From NCBI GenBank assembly GCA_021166725.1, contig JAJPES010000048.1:1-64000 (forward strand): DNA of 64,000 bases, read 5' to 3'. This document shows positions 7,135 through 17,231 of this stretch, piece by piece. The position numbers and the translations under genes are program-made. This DNA is from Burkholderiaceae bacterium (GTDB lineage Bacteria > Pseudomonadota > Gammaproteobacteria > Burkholderiales > Burkholderiaceae_E). The notes under the pieces were generated by a model. It had not been told where the DNA came from. It saw only the letters and a program-made list of their open reading frames with translations, and did not search any database. The number at the start of each line of letters is the position of its first letter. Position 1 is the stretch's first letter.

Positions 7135-9585
7135 ATGCTCGCATTTCCTGCCATGGGGAGGACCGTACTCGCACGCTCGCTGAGCTCTGCCGCGCGTGCG
7201 TTACCTTCCTTCAGCCAGCGCGCGCGCCAGACACTATGCCTGGCGACGTGGCTCGTCCTGTGGGCGCTTTGCGCGGCCCCGCAGGTCCTGCCCGTGTCCT
7301 TCGAAGAGCTGACGGCCACGTCGTTCGGAGCGCTGCTGCGTGTCGTCCTCTGGCTGGCGTTTCCGATCGCCGGCGTCGAACTGGTCCTCGCCTTCATCGA
7401 GCGCGAATCGAGTGCGGCGCGGCTGCGCCGCGCGCTGCGGGCCGCGCCGCTGCTCGGCTTCGTTGCCGCGCTGGGCGTGGGCGCGCTCTACGCACCCTTT
7501 CGCTTCGCCGAGGCGGGATACCTGGTAACGGCGCTCGTCGTCGCCGTGCTCGCCGGCCTCGCTGCGGCGCAGTCGTCGCGCGCGCACCTGCCGCTGCTCG
7601 TCTTCGCGCTCGGCTACCTGCTGCACGCGGTGGGCATCGTCGCGGCGCTCGACACGTGGGCTTCCCCGCACGCGCATCCGATGCTCGACGCGCGCCTGGG
7701 CGCGCTGGCGCTTCTCGCCTGCATGGTCGCCATTGCAGCGCATTCCGCCTATGCCGAGCGCAGCCAGCAGAACCGCACGCAGCGCAACCTGCTCGATTCG
7801 GCGCGCAAGTACCGGCACGTCTATTACTCGGCGCCGGTTGCGCTGCTGTCGGTCGACCTCGCCGGCCAGATCCAGCGCTGGAACGACCTGGCGAGCCTGC
7901 TGTTCAAGGGCATGCTGCGCCAGGGACGTGTCAATACGCTCGGCGCGCTGCTCGGCGAGGAGCGCGCCGGCCTGCTGTTGATGCAGACGATCGGGCAGGG
8001 GCGTCACCGCTGCGAGGTGCGCGTGGCGTTCGAAGAAGCCGAGCGCATCGTCGAAGTGGACGCCCTGCTCGCTGCCGACACCATCGAGATCAGCTTCGTC
8101 GACGTGACCGAGCGCACGCTGCTCGCGCAGACGCTCGAGCACATGGCCTATCACGATTCGCTGACGGAGCAATTGAACCTGCATGGGCTCGAGCGCGAGA
8201 TCCGGCAAGTGACCGAGAGGGTCGCGGGGGGCGAGGTGGCGTCGCTCTTCTACGTGGATCTGCATCGCTTCAAGGCGATCGTCGACGTCTTCGGGCATGC
8301 GGCGGGTAATGCGCTGGTCGCCGAGGTTGCGCGGCGCATCGAGGCGAGCCTGCCGCCGGGTGCGCCGGTCGCGCGGCTGGGTGGCGACGAGTTCCTCGTC
8401 GTGCTGCCCGCTTGCCCGCTCGATCGGGCGAGGCTCGTCGCGCAGTCGACGCGCTCGGCGATCGTCGCCCAGGCCTACGAGGTCGACGGCAAGCGCATTC
8501 GGGTCGAGGCGAGCACGGGGGTGGTCGAGCTGGCGGCCGACATGAGTGCCGCCGAGTTGATCGCCTACGCAAGCGCGACCTGCCGCGAGGCTGCGCGGGG
8601 CAACGACTGCGGGGTGGTTGCGGCGCAGTCGTCGGGCGAGCACCTGGCGCGCTATCGCGCCGAAGTCGAACTGGGCCTTCGCCTGCGGACGAGCTTGCCG
8701 GTGGAGCGCATCGCCGTCTTCGCGCAGCCGATCGTTCCATTGCGTCGCCCCGGCTGCGAGCACGCGTCGATGTCCTATGAGGTGCTGCTGCGCGAGCGCG
8801 ACGAAAACGGCGGATTCCTGCCGCCGGGACGCCTGATCGCCGTGGCCGAGCGCCACGGCGCGATGCGGCGCATCGACTGGCACATGCTCGAACGCACGTT
8901 GCAGCACCTGGACCAGCACCGCGAACACGCGCGGACGATCGACTTCGTCACGGTGAATCTGAGCGGCATCTCGCTGAACGACGAGCATTTCCTCGCCGAC
9001 GCGCACGCGCTGCTGCGCGACTGCCCCGCCGCGGCGGCGCGCGTGTGCCTGGAGATCACCGAGTCGGTCGCGATGTTCGACGTGCGCAGCACCGGCCGCT
9101 TCGTCGATCGGATGCGTTCGCTCGGCGTGCGCATCGCGCTGGATGACTTCGGCGCCGGCTACTCGTCGTTCGCCTACCTGCGCGAGTTGCCCGCTTCGCT
9201 GGTGAAGATCGACGGCCAGTTCATGCCGGGCATCGGCGCGCAACTGCGCAACCAGGTCATCGTCAGCGGTATCCGCCGGCTCACGGAGGAACTCGGCATG
9301 GCGTGCGTCGCCGAATGGGTGGAGGACGTGCCGGCGCTCGCCTTCCTGCTCGGCGTGCGGATGGACTACGCGCAGGGCTTCGTGCTCGCGCGGCCGGCGC
9401 CGATCGAGCACTGGCTGCGCCATTCGGTGGACCTCGCGCCGCTCGTCGAGGCTCGCGCCAGCAATCCTTCGGCAGGTCGGCAGGCGCCGGCGGGCGTTGC
9501 CGGCGGCGCGGCGCGCTCGCGCAGCGGTGCCCCGGCACGCGCCGCCGAGCACGCTTCGACGCCCGAGACGGCAACGTCGCCATGA
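7135..9585 (+). CDS. Membrane GGDEF-EAL domain protein (c-di-GMP phosphodiesterase, probably degenerate cyclase)
   Basis: An 816-aa protein. The N-terminal 220 residues hold several hydrophobic membrane segments, then comes a PAS-like region (YYSAPVALLSVD, about 225-330), a GGDEF domain (335-490) and an EAL domain (515-770). GGDEF itself is present (ARLGGDEFLVVLP), but the substrate-binding helix reads FKAIVDVFGHAAGN rather than FKxINDxxGHxxGD, so cyclase activity is doubtful. EAL residues look complete: EVLLRE, VNLSG, LEITES, DDFGAGYSS, VKIDGQF, AEWVED, YAQGF. I infer c-di-GMP hydrolysis with a regulatory GGDEF. Its stop overlaps the kinase start by 4 bases (ATGA). Confidence 0.9.
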   Translation: MLAFPAMGRTVLARSLSSAARALPSFSQRARQTLCLATWLVLWALCAAPQVLPVSFEELTATSFGALLRVVLWLAFPIAGVELVLAFIERESSAARLRRALRAAPLLGFVAALGVGALYAPFRFAEAGYLVTALVVAVLAGLAAAQSSRAHLPLLVFALGYLLHAVGIVAALDTWASPHAHPMLDARLGALALLACMVAIAAHSAYAERSQQNRTQRNLLDSARKYRHVYYSAPVALLSVDLAGQIQRWNDLASLLFKGMLRQGRVNTLGALLGEERAGLLLMQTIGQGRHRCEVRVAFEEAERIVEVDALLAADTIEISFVDVTERTLLAQTLEHMAYHDSLTEQLNLHGLEREIRQVTERVAGGEVASLFYVDLHRFKAIVDVFGHAAGNALVAEVARRIEASLPPGAPVARLGGDEFLVVLPACPLDRARLVAQSTRSAIVAQAYEVDGKRIRVEASTGVVELAADMSAAELIAYASATCREAARGNDCGVVAAQSSGEHLARYRAEVELGLRLRTSLPVERIAVFAQPIVPLRRPGCEHASMSYEVLLRERDENGGFLPPGRLIAVAERHGAMRRIDWHMLERTLQHLDQHREHARTIDFVTVNLSGISLNDEHFLADAHALLRDCPAAAARVCLEITESVAMFDVRSTGRFVDRMRSLGVRIALDDFGAGYSSFAYLRELPASLVKIDGQFMPGIGAQLRNQVIVSGIRRLTEELGMACVAEWVEDVPALAFLLGVRMDYAQGFVLARPAPIEHWLRHSVDLAPLVEARASNPSAGRQAPAGVAGGAARSRSGAPARAAEHASTPETATSP

Positions 9586-11195
9586 GCCCCTCGACGGACG
9601 GGCCCTTTGCCGTGCGCGATGCGACGATGCGCGATTCGATGACGCTGCAACCCGGGCAGCGCCTGGGCGACTTCCTGATCACGCGTGTCGTCGGGCAGGG
9701 CGGCTTCGGCATCGTCTACGAAGCCGAGGACCTCACGCTGCAGCGGCGCGTCGCGATCAAGGAGTACATCCCGGCGCAACTCGCCACGCGCATCGACGGC
9801 ACGGTTCGCGTCGTGTCGAGCCGGTACGCGAAGACCTTCGACCTCGGTCGCCGCAGTTTCCTCGCCGAGGCACGGCTGCTCGCGCAGTTCCGCCATCCGG
9901 GCCTGCTCGAGGTGCTTCACTTCTGGGAGCAGAACGGCACCGCCTACATGGTGATGCCGTTCTACGAGGGGCGAACGCTCGACCAGGTGCTCGCCCACGG
10001 CTCGCATGTGGTAGACGAGGCGTGGTTGAAGTCAGTGATCCGGCCGGTGCTCGACGCGCTCGAGCACATGCACGGCGACGATTGCTATCACCGAGACGTT
10101 TCCGCCGACAACATCCTCATCCGTCCCGACGGCAGGGCACTGCTGCTCGACCTGGGCGCGGCACGCCGCGTGATCGGCGAGAGCGACCGCGCGCTGACCG
10201 TCATGCTCAAGCCCGGCTATGCGCCTATCGAGCAATATGCCGACGATCCGGCGTGCCGGCAGGGCCCGTGGACCGACATCTACGCGGTGGCCGCAGTGCT
10301 GCACCACGCTGTCACGAACCGGATGCCGCCCGCATCGGCCTCGCGCGTGATGCACGATTCGTTGCCGTCGCTGGCCGCGCTCGCGCCGCCCGGATACAGC
10401 CGGCGCTTCCTGCAGGCGATCGATCGAGGACTGTCGATCCGCCCCGAGCAGCGCCCGCGTACCGTCGGCGAGTTCCGTTCGCTGTTGTTCGCCGCGTCGC
10501 CCGAGGACGGCCTCGCGGCAGTCGAGCCGCCGCAGCGCGGCGCGACGCTCTCGGATCCGACGGCGGATGCCGCGACGACGAGCGAAACGACCCTTGCGAC
10601 CGGCGCCGCCGGGTCGGGCGGCGATCGGCGCAGAGCGCGCCCGTCGCCCTCCTGGATCGCAGGTGCGGTGGCCGTTTCGCTCGTCGCCGCCGCCTGGTTC
10701 GGTCTCGGCGGAGAAGACGCAACGTCTGCGGCGACGTCCGATGCAGGCATCCCCGCTTCGGCCGTGTCGAGGTCCGGGCCCGTGGCGGGCGATGGCCGCA
10801 ATGCGGCCGATGCGCCGACGATGGCCGTCGCAAGCCGCCCGGAAGAAGTGCCGGCGATCGGGGACAAGCAAGTGACCGATGCGCCGCCGGTTCAGCAAAG
10901 CGAGACCTCCGCGATCTCGCTCGTCGTCGAGACGCCCGACCCGGCCGGCGCGCGCGCCACGACGGCGCCGGTGGCCGCTGCCGTGTCGAGCGGAACGGTA
11001 CGGCTCGCCGTCAAGCCCTGGGGCGAGGTGTTCGTCGACGGCGCGTCGCGCGGCATCACGCCGCCTTTGAAGCAACTCACGCTCGCCGCAGGCGTGCATC
11101 GCATCGAGATCCGCAACCCGGCCGGCACGTCGTGGACGAAGAATGTCGACGTCGTCGCGGGCCAGCGAACCACCGTCACGCATCGCTTCCCATGA
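9582..11195 (+). CDS. Transmembrane Ser/Thr protein kinase with C-terminal PEGA domain
   Basis: A 537-aa protein; the ATG at 9582 overlaps the previous stop and precedes the kinase fold at normal distance. The kinase domain (about 28-290) shows the Gly loop VVGQGGFGIVYEA, the catalytic Lys in VAIKEYIP, the catalytic loop YHRDVSADNILI, and DLG in place of DFG (LLLDLGAARR). An APE-like segment reads KPGYAPIEQY. After a Ser/Thr/Ala-rich stretch comes one membrane helix (WIAGAVAVSLVAAAWFGL, about 365-385). A PEGA-type surface domain (VKPWGEVFVDGASRG) ends the protein, so the C-terminus is probably periplasmic. It is coupled to the GGDEF-EAL gene before it and the lipoprotein gene after it. Confidence 0.9.
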   Translation: MSPSTDGPFAVRDATMRDSMTLQPGQRLGDFLITRVVGQGGFGIVYEAEDLTLQRRVAIKEYIPAQLATRIDGTVRVVSSRYAKTFDLGRRSFLAEARLLAQFRHPGLLEVLHFWEQNGTAYMVMPFYEGRTLDQVLAHGSHVVDEAWLKSVIRPVLDALEHMHGDDCYHRDVSADNILIRPDGRALLLDLGAARRVIGESDRALTVMLKPGYAPIEQYADDPACRQGPWTDIYAVAAVLHHAVTNRMPPASASRVMHDSLPSLAALAPPGYSRRFLQAIDRGLSIRPEQRPRTVGEFRSLLFAASPEDGLAAVEPPQRGATLSDPTADAATTSETTLATGAAGSGGDRRRARPSPSWIAGAVAVSLVAAAWFGLGGEDATSAATSDAGIPASAVSRSGPVAGDGRNAADAPTMAVASRPEEVPAIGDKQVTDAPPVQQSETSAISLVVETPDPAGARATTAPVAAAVSSGTVRLAVKPWGEVFVDGASRGITPPLKQLTLAAGVHRIEIRNPAGTSWTKNVDVVAGQRTTVTHRFP

Positions 11196-11653
11196 CGAAC
11201 GAAACCGCCCGGAAATCCCGACCGTCGCTCGCCGCAGCGGCCACTTTCGCGATCGCGCTGCTGGTCGGCGGCTGCGCTACCGTACAGGACTGGGCCGAGT
11301 CGGTCGGCTCGGCGGTGTCCGGCGCTTCCGACGCGTCCGACGCGTCCGGTCCGGGCCGGGCCAGGCTCGCCGAGGGCGTCCGGAGCTACGACGCCGGCGA
11401 GTTCGGCAGCGCGATTCGCGCGCTGAACGCACCGGAGATCGAGCAGTCCGACACCGCAACGCGCGTCGAGGCAGGCAAGTACCTCGCATTCAGCTACTGC
11501 GTGACGAACCGCCGAACCCTGTGCCGCAAGGCATTCGATCGGGTTCTCGCGCTCGACCCGTCCTTCGCGCTCGCGCCGGCCGAGGCGGGTCACCCGCTGT
11601 GGGGCCCGGTATTCGCGCAGGCGCGCAAGGCGGCCGACAAGCGCGCGAACTGA
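11192..11653 (+). CDS. TssQ-like lipoprotein
   Basis: A 153-aa lipoprotein: the lipobox LLVGGC puts the lipidated Cys near residue 29. The mature part resembles one or two TPR-like helical pairs (RLAEGVRSYDAGEFGSAIRAL, YLAFSYCVTNRRTLC, AFDRVLALDPSF) and ends with HPLWGPVFAQA. From memory, this set of motifs fits the TssQ family of type VI secretion-associated lipoproteins; I could not check it by search. No other T6SS genes are in the window. The start overlaps the kinase stop (ATGA), so kinase and lipoprotein are co-translated. Confidence 0.7.
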   Translation: MTNETARKSRPSLAAAATFAIALLVGGCATVQDWAESVGSAVSGASDASDASGPGRARLAEGVRSYDAGEFGSAIRALNAPEIEQSDTATRVEAGKYLAFSYCVTNRRTLCRKAFDRVLALDPSFALAPAEAGHPLWGPVFAQARKAADKRAN

Positions 11654-11753
11654 GCAGCGAACCGAGCGCAGGAAGGGCGCCTGCCCGGCTCGCGCCCGGC
11701 ACGCAGCGTGCCAATTCCCTGCCGGCATCCGGACCGCACGCTCCCTCACGCGT

Positions 11754-11759
11754 TATTCT
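11754..11759 (+). promoter_or_regulatory. Putative -10 element before the DUF6776-like gene
   Basis: TATTCT lies about 30 bases before the ATG at 11790, in the gap after the lipoprotein gene. The -35 region is not clear. A good ribosome site (GGGGAGGAA) follows it. Confidence 0.3.
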
Positions 11760-11789
11760 TCGCCCCTTCTGGGGAGGAATCAGCGCGCG

Positions 11790-12491
11790 ATGGCATTGTT
11801 TGGACGCGGGGGACCGGTCGTCTTCGAACCGTACGGGTATCGCAAGCGGCGATCGTGGGGGATACCGCGGTGGCTGGTCCTGCTGCTGGTGGGCATCGCG
11901 ATCGGTGCCGGCGGACTGCTGTACGTGCAGCAGGAGTACCTCCCGCAGCGACTCAGCCCGGAGGAATCGCAGCGCCTGCAGGCGCGCGTCGGTGAACTCG
12001 AAGCCGAGCGCGACAAGCTGCAGTCGTCGCTTGCCGACACGACCAGGCAACTGCAGGCCAGCGAAACCGACGCGAAGCGCCTGTCCACGGCGCTGACCGG
12101 TGCGCGCGAGCAGACGCAGAAGCTGCAGCAGGACATCGCCCTGTTCCTGGATGTCCTGCCGCCCGATCCGCGCGACGGCGTAGTCGACGTGCGGGCCGCA
12201 CGTTTCGCGAACGACAACGGTCGACTCGCTTACCACGTGCTGCTCACCCGCGACACGAAGGCCGGCAAGGCGTTCCGCGGCGTCCTGCAGTTCGTCGTGT
12301 CCGGCGCTCGCGCGAGCGGCGCGAATGCCACCGTCACGCTCGACCCGATCGACGTGAACCTCGCCTCGTACGAACATCTGCAGGGCGAGGCGACGCTGCC
12401 CGACGGATTCACCGCGCGGCAGACGACGATTCGCGTGCTCGACGGACCGAACGGCCGACTGCAGGGCATGCGCGTAATCAACGTTCGCTGA
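11790..12491 (+). CDS. DUF6776-like coiled-coil membrane protein
   Basis: A 233-aa protein of unknown function. It has a short basic cytoplasmic N-terminus (YGYRKRRSWG), one membrane helix at about 28-50 (WLVLLLVGIAIGAGGLLYV), a coiled coil at about 58-115 with heptad-like Leu/Glu/Gln pattern, then a C-terminal globular domain of beta character. GGGGAGG precedes the ATG. Architecture and position fit the betaproteobacterial DUF6776 family, an identification from memory. It ends 16 bases before the sigma-54 activator gene. Confidence 0.75.
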   Translation: MALFGRGGPVVFEPYGYRKRRSWGIPRWLVLLLVGIAIGAGGLLYVQQEYLPQRLSPEESQRLQARVGELEAERDKLQSSLADTTRQLQASETDAKRLSTALTGAREQTQKLQQDIALFLDVLPPDPRDGVVDVRAARFANDNGRLAYHVLLTRDTKAGKAFRGVLQFVVSGARASGANATVTLDPIDVNLASYEHLQGEATLPDGFTARQTTIRVLDGPNGRLQGMRVINVR

Positions 12492-12507
12492 AGCACCGCA
12501 TCCAGGC

Positions 12508-14123
<1,616 letters not shown>

Positions 14124-14124
<1 letters not shown>

Positions 14125-14157
14125 GCGGACCGCGCCGCGAATGCAGCGCGGTCCGCT
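14124..14157. terminator. Bidirectional hairpin between convergent genes
   Basis: Perfect 12-bp inverted repeat AGCGGACCGCGC / GCGCGGTCCGCT with a 10-base loop. It begins at the last base of the activator gene stop and lies 30 bases beyond the end of the convergent MFS gene, so it can serve both. Confidence 0.55.
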
Positions 14158-14186
14158 CGTCCGTCGGTGCACCCTCTTTTCGTGCG

Positions 14187-15554
14187 CTATCTCTTCACCG
14201 CGCCCGTTGCGACCGGCGCGATCCGCTGCACCTCCTCCAGACCGCCGGCAAGGCGCATCGCCACCACGCACATTACCGCCAGCAGCACGAGCACGGTGAC
14301 CGCGCCGAAGCGCTGATCGACGAAACCGAAGACACCGGCGCCGAGCATCGCAATGCCGCCGATCGTGTTGGTGAGCGCCGTGTATGCGCCCCGCTCCGTC
14401 GTGCCCGCCATGTCGACGACGTGCGTCGTGCGACCGAGCTTCACGCCCTGGTCGGCGATCGTCGCGACGAAGACCAGCGCCGGCAGCGCGAACATCGAGT
14501 CGGCGTCGACCCCGAAAGACACGCCGAGATCGGCGCCGATCGCCGCCGCCAGGACGAGGCAGGCCGCGCCCATCCCGGCGGCGACGATGAGCGCGCGCCG
14601 GCTCGACACGTCGGACACGCGGCCCCAGACGTAACTGCTCGCGATCGTCGCGAGGGCCGCGGCAATGACGAAGGGACCGAGCGTGCCGGTGCCGGCATCG
14701 GCCGATTCGCGCTCGCCCAGTGTGACGATGAAGGGCGGCGCGAGCGCCGTCGCCAGCAGCAGGCAACGCACCGCGATGAAGCGAACGAGCTGCGCATCCT
14801 CGCGCAGCAGGCCGAACTGCCGGATCGCGACGGCGAGCGCGTTCCCGCCGCCCTCGGTGGCGCCGGGCGCCTCGGCGAGCGACGCGAAGAGCAGCGCCGC
14901 GGCGATCCACAGCGCGCCGCCGACGACGAGCGCCGCCGCGATCGTCTCGATCGAGCGCTCGATGACTCCGGTGCCGAGCAGCACGCCGAAGACGAGCACG
15001 AGCACCGCCGACAACGTGCCCGCGGAGCCGGCCACGGTGCCACGCGTCGCCTTGCGGATCGTCTTGCCGAGCACGTCCTTGTGCGCGATCGAGCCCGCAC
15101 TGCGCGCCAGCGACAGCAGCACGAGCAGCGCGAGAATCGCCCAGCCGGCCGGAGCGCCGTCGAGCAGCAGCGCGGCGAGCGCGATGCCGATCATGCAGGC
15201 GCCCTGCACCGTCGCGCCGATCGCCCACACCCACTTGCGGATCGGCATCGAGCGGATCGCCGCCGCGATCACCAGCTGCGGCAACAGCGCTCCCGCCTCG
15301 CGGATCGGCACCAGCAGCCCGAGCATGAAGGTCGGCGCACCGATCGCACCCATCAGCCACGCGAGAACGATCTTCGGATCGAGCAGCCCGTCGGCCGTCT
15401 TCGACGACGACAGCGCCGACACGTGCAGCAGGAAGTTGCGCGGCTGCTCGCGGCAACTCTCCTCGGGGATGTCGAGGCAGACGCGGTCCACGTCGTCACC
15501 GGTGAGGACTTCGTAGATGCGGTTGCGCAGCGGCGGGGCGGGGAGAGTGGACAT
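14187..15554 (-). CDS. MFS-type transporter
   Basis: About 455 aa with roughly 11-12 hydrophobic segments and an N-terminal soluble stretch of about 65 residues (RNRIYEVLTGDDVDRVCLDI) before the first helix. The loop with RSAGSIAHKDVLGKTI and the loop GRVSDVSSRRALIV are consistent with the major facilitator fold. The substrate is unknown. The start is placed at the ATG at 15554, giving MSTLPAP; upstream in-frame codons extend the frame by 27 residues without support and without a ribosome site. It runs convergently to the sigma-54 activator and divergently from the cold-shock/DUF1294 gene. Confidence 0.8.
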   Translation of the reverse strand: MSTLPAPPLRNRIYEVLTGDDVDRVCLDIPEESCREQPRNFLLHVSALSSSKTADGLLDPKIVLAWLMGAIGAPTFMLGLLVPIREAGALLPQLVIAAAIRSMPIRKWVWAIGATVQGACMIGIALAALLLDGAPAGWAILALLVLLSLARSAGSIAHKDVLGKTIRKATRGTVAGSAGTLSAVLVLVFGVLLGTGVIERSIETIAAALVVGGALWIAAALLFASLAEAPGATEGGGNALAVAIRQFGLLREDAQLVRFIAVRCLLLATALAPPFIVTLGERESADAGTGTLGPFVIAAALATIASSYVWGRVSDVSSRRALIVAAGMGAACLVLAAAIGADLGVSFGVDADSMFALPALVFVATIADQGVKLGRTTHVVDMAGTTERGAYTALTNTIGGIAMLGAGVFGFVDQRFGAVTVLVLLAVMCVVAMRLAGGLEEVQRIAPVATGAVKR

Positions 15555-15691
15555 GAGCAGGCGCAGGGGGAACGAGCGGTGAGCATTATCGGCCGCGCCG
15601 CAGGGGAATTCATCGCCGCGCCGGTCGGGCGCCATCCCGCGGCCATCGGCTTGCGCCGCGTCGCGGCTACCCGGCGCAGTAGCCTGCGCCC

Positions 15692-16309
15692 ATGCGATTC
15701 GAAGGTGTCATCCGCTGCTGGAACGACGAGCGCGGTTTCGGGTTCATCGAGCCGACCCTGGGCGGACAGGAGGTGTTCGTCCACATGAAGGCCTTCGCGC
15801 GAGGAGCGGCGAGACCAACCGCCGGACAGCGGGTTTCCTTCGAAGTGGAGCTCGGCCCGCAGGGAAAGAAGCGTGCCTGCAAAGTGCAGCCTGTGCGACC
15901 GGCACGGTTGCGCGCCAGGGGGCCGCAGCACTCGGCAGTGCGATACGGTGGCGCGACGCTGTTCGCGATTCCCGCGTTTCTCGTCGTCTATGTCGCGGTC
16001 GGCGTGTTGTGGCGGCCTCCGGCGTGGCTTGCATGGGGTTACCTCGCAGCCAGCGTCGCGACCTTCGCTGCATATGGCAGGGACAAGTCGTCGGCGCAGA
16101 GGAGTGGGTGGCGCATCTCCGAGAGTAAGCTGCATGCGCTCTCGCTTGCCGGTGGATGGCCCGGCGCGCTCCTTGCGCAACAGCTCCTGCGACACAAGTC
16201 GGCGAAGGCGGAGTTCCGCGCTGTTTTCTGGAGAACCGTCGTCGTGAATGTCGCGGCATTCCTCGTGCTGTCCTCTCCGATCGGCCGGCGGTTGTGGGCA
16301 GTGTTGTGA
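15692..16309 (+). CDS. Cold-shock domain fused to DUF1294 membrane protein
   Basis: A 205-aa two-part protein. Residues 1-65 form a cold-shock (OB) domain with RNP-like motifs (ERGFGFIEP, EVFVHMKAF). Residues 85-205 are a DUF1294 membrane domain with about three to four hydrophobic segments and the family motif AAYGRDKSSAQRSGWRISESK...LHALSLAGGWPGAL. This fusion is a recurring proteobacterial architecture. The function is unknown; a nucleic-acid-binding head on a membrane anchor is what the sequence shows. The gene ends 27 bases before a large palindrome. Confidence 0.9.
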   Translation: MRFEGVIRCWNDERGFGFIEPTLGGQEVFVHMKAFARGAARPTAGQRVSFEVELGPQGKKRACKVQPVRPARLRARGPQHSAVRYGGATLFAIPAFLVVYVAVGVLWRPPAWLAWGYLAASVATFAAYGRDKSSAQRSGWRISESKLHALSLAGGWPGALLAQQLLRHKSAKAEFRAVFWRTVVVNVAAFLVLSSPIGRRLWAVL

Positions 16310-16336
16310 GGCCTCCCGCGCTCACGCGGAGCGGCT

Positions 16337-16503
16337 CTAGTACGCCGACCCACAGGTATCGCAACATGAAAGCGCGTCTTCGGCCCCAGGGCGGCGTTGC
16401 AAATCCTCGCCATAGCTATTGCTATGGCTGCGGTTTGCGCCTTGCCCTGGGGCCGAATCCATCGCTTTCATCTTGTTGCGATACCTGTGGGTCGGCGTAC
16501 TAG
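16337..16503. repeat. 167-bp near-perfect palindrome flanked by CTAG
   Basis: The whole stretch folds on itself. The outer arms (16337-16374 and 16463-16503) match except for a 3-base gap. The inner arms contain CGGCCCCAGGGC and its complement, and the centre is CCATAGC-TATT-GCTATGG. CTAG occurs at both ends, as a target duplication might. The right end supplies the TAG stop of the convergent YbjQ-like gene. It carries no gene. It looks like a dispersed palindromic element or a MITE-like relic; it could also work as a bidirectional terminator. Confidence 0.85.
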
Positions 16504-16862
16504 CGCTTCGCCATCTTCACCGCCGTCCCGCTGACCGACACCATCATCATTCCGTTGGTTTCGCCGAGAACCTCGTAGTCGAAATCGATGCCGACCACGC
16601 CGTCGGCACCACGCTCGCGCGCCGCCGCGATCATGTCGCCGAGCGCCGCATCGCGCGCGCCGGAAAGCGCCCGCTCGTAGCCGCCCGCGCGGCCGCCGAC
16701 GATGTCGCGTACCGACGAAAACAGGTCGCGCAGGATATGCGCACCGATGATCGCCTCGCCGTTCACCACGCCGAGGTATTCCCCGACTCGAGCGACATCG
16801 TCGTCGGGAGCTACAGTGGCGAGGAAGAAGTCGTCTTCCTGCTTCTTCGAGAACCAACCCAT
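16500..16862 (-). CDS. YbjQ/UPF0145-like heavy-metal-binding family protein
   Basis: A 120-aa protein of the YbjQ (PF01906-type) fold: [19 protein letters not shown], then [30 protein letters not shown] and a final [12 protein letters not shown] strand. The family forms pentameric beta-alpha assemblies of unknown function; the heavy-metal label is historical. The ATG at 16862 is chosen because GGAG lies just upstream and the N-terminus (MGWFSKKQ) fits. The longer open frame upstream is Arg/Pro-rich noise. The stop codon lies in the end of the palindrome at 16337-16503. Confidence 0.88.
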   Translation of the reverse strand: MGWFSKKQEDDFFLATVAPDDDVARVGEYLGVVNGEAIIGAHILRDLFSSVRDIVGGRAGGYERALSGARDAALGDMIAAARERGADGVVGIDFDYEVLGETNGMMMVSVSGTAVKMAKR

Positions 16863-17231
16863 GTGAGCTCCAGGGAAGAGATGGAGAACGAGCGCACTCG
16901 CGCGACGATTCTCGCGCATCCGCGTCGTGCGTTTCGAAAGTCCCCGAACCGATCTCCCGTCTCGACGCAGACGGGGGGCCCGGTGCGCCGGATGGGCAGT
17001 CAGCGGCGTACCATCGTCGGAGCAGCCCGCAACGGTGACGGTTGCCGGAAAGCCGGGCGTGGAGGTTCCGCCCGGTACGTCGAGCATCCTCCTCAGGCAG
17101 GCGGGCTCGAAGAAGTGAGGTCCACAGGAATGCAGCACCTCGTCGTCATCGAATACGGAGACTTGCTACGAAGCTTTACGCGCGGATGGGTAGCCCGACC
17201 CTGAATCCAGGTCGCGTGGGCGCCTGAAACC
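16863..17231. other. Intergenic stretch without a supported gene
   Basis: 369 bases between the divergent YbjQ-like gene and the RibD-like reductase gene. It should contain both promoters. I see a 7-bp hairpin (CCCGTCT/AGACGGG, 16956-16975). No frame here has a family-like sequence; a 24-codon frame at 17130 is too short to support. Confidence 0.5.

Noticed and set aside
16927-17231. Short plus- and minus-strand frames in the gap before the RibD-like gene
   Set aside because: No family likeness or ribosome site; the minus-strand one is only the upstream extension of the YbjQ-like gene.
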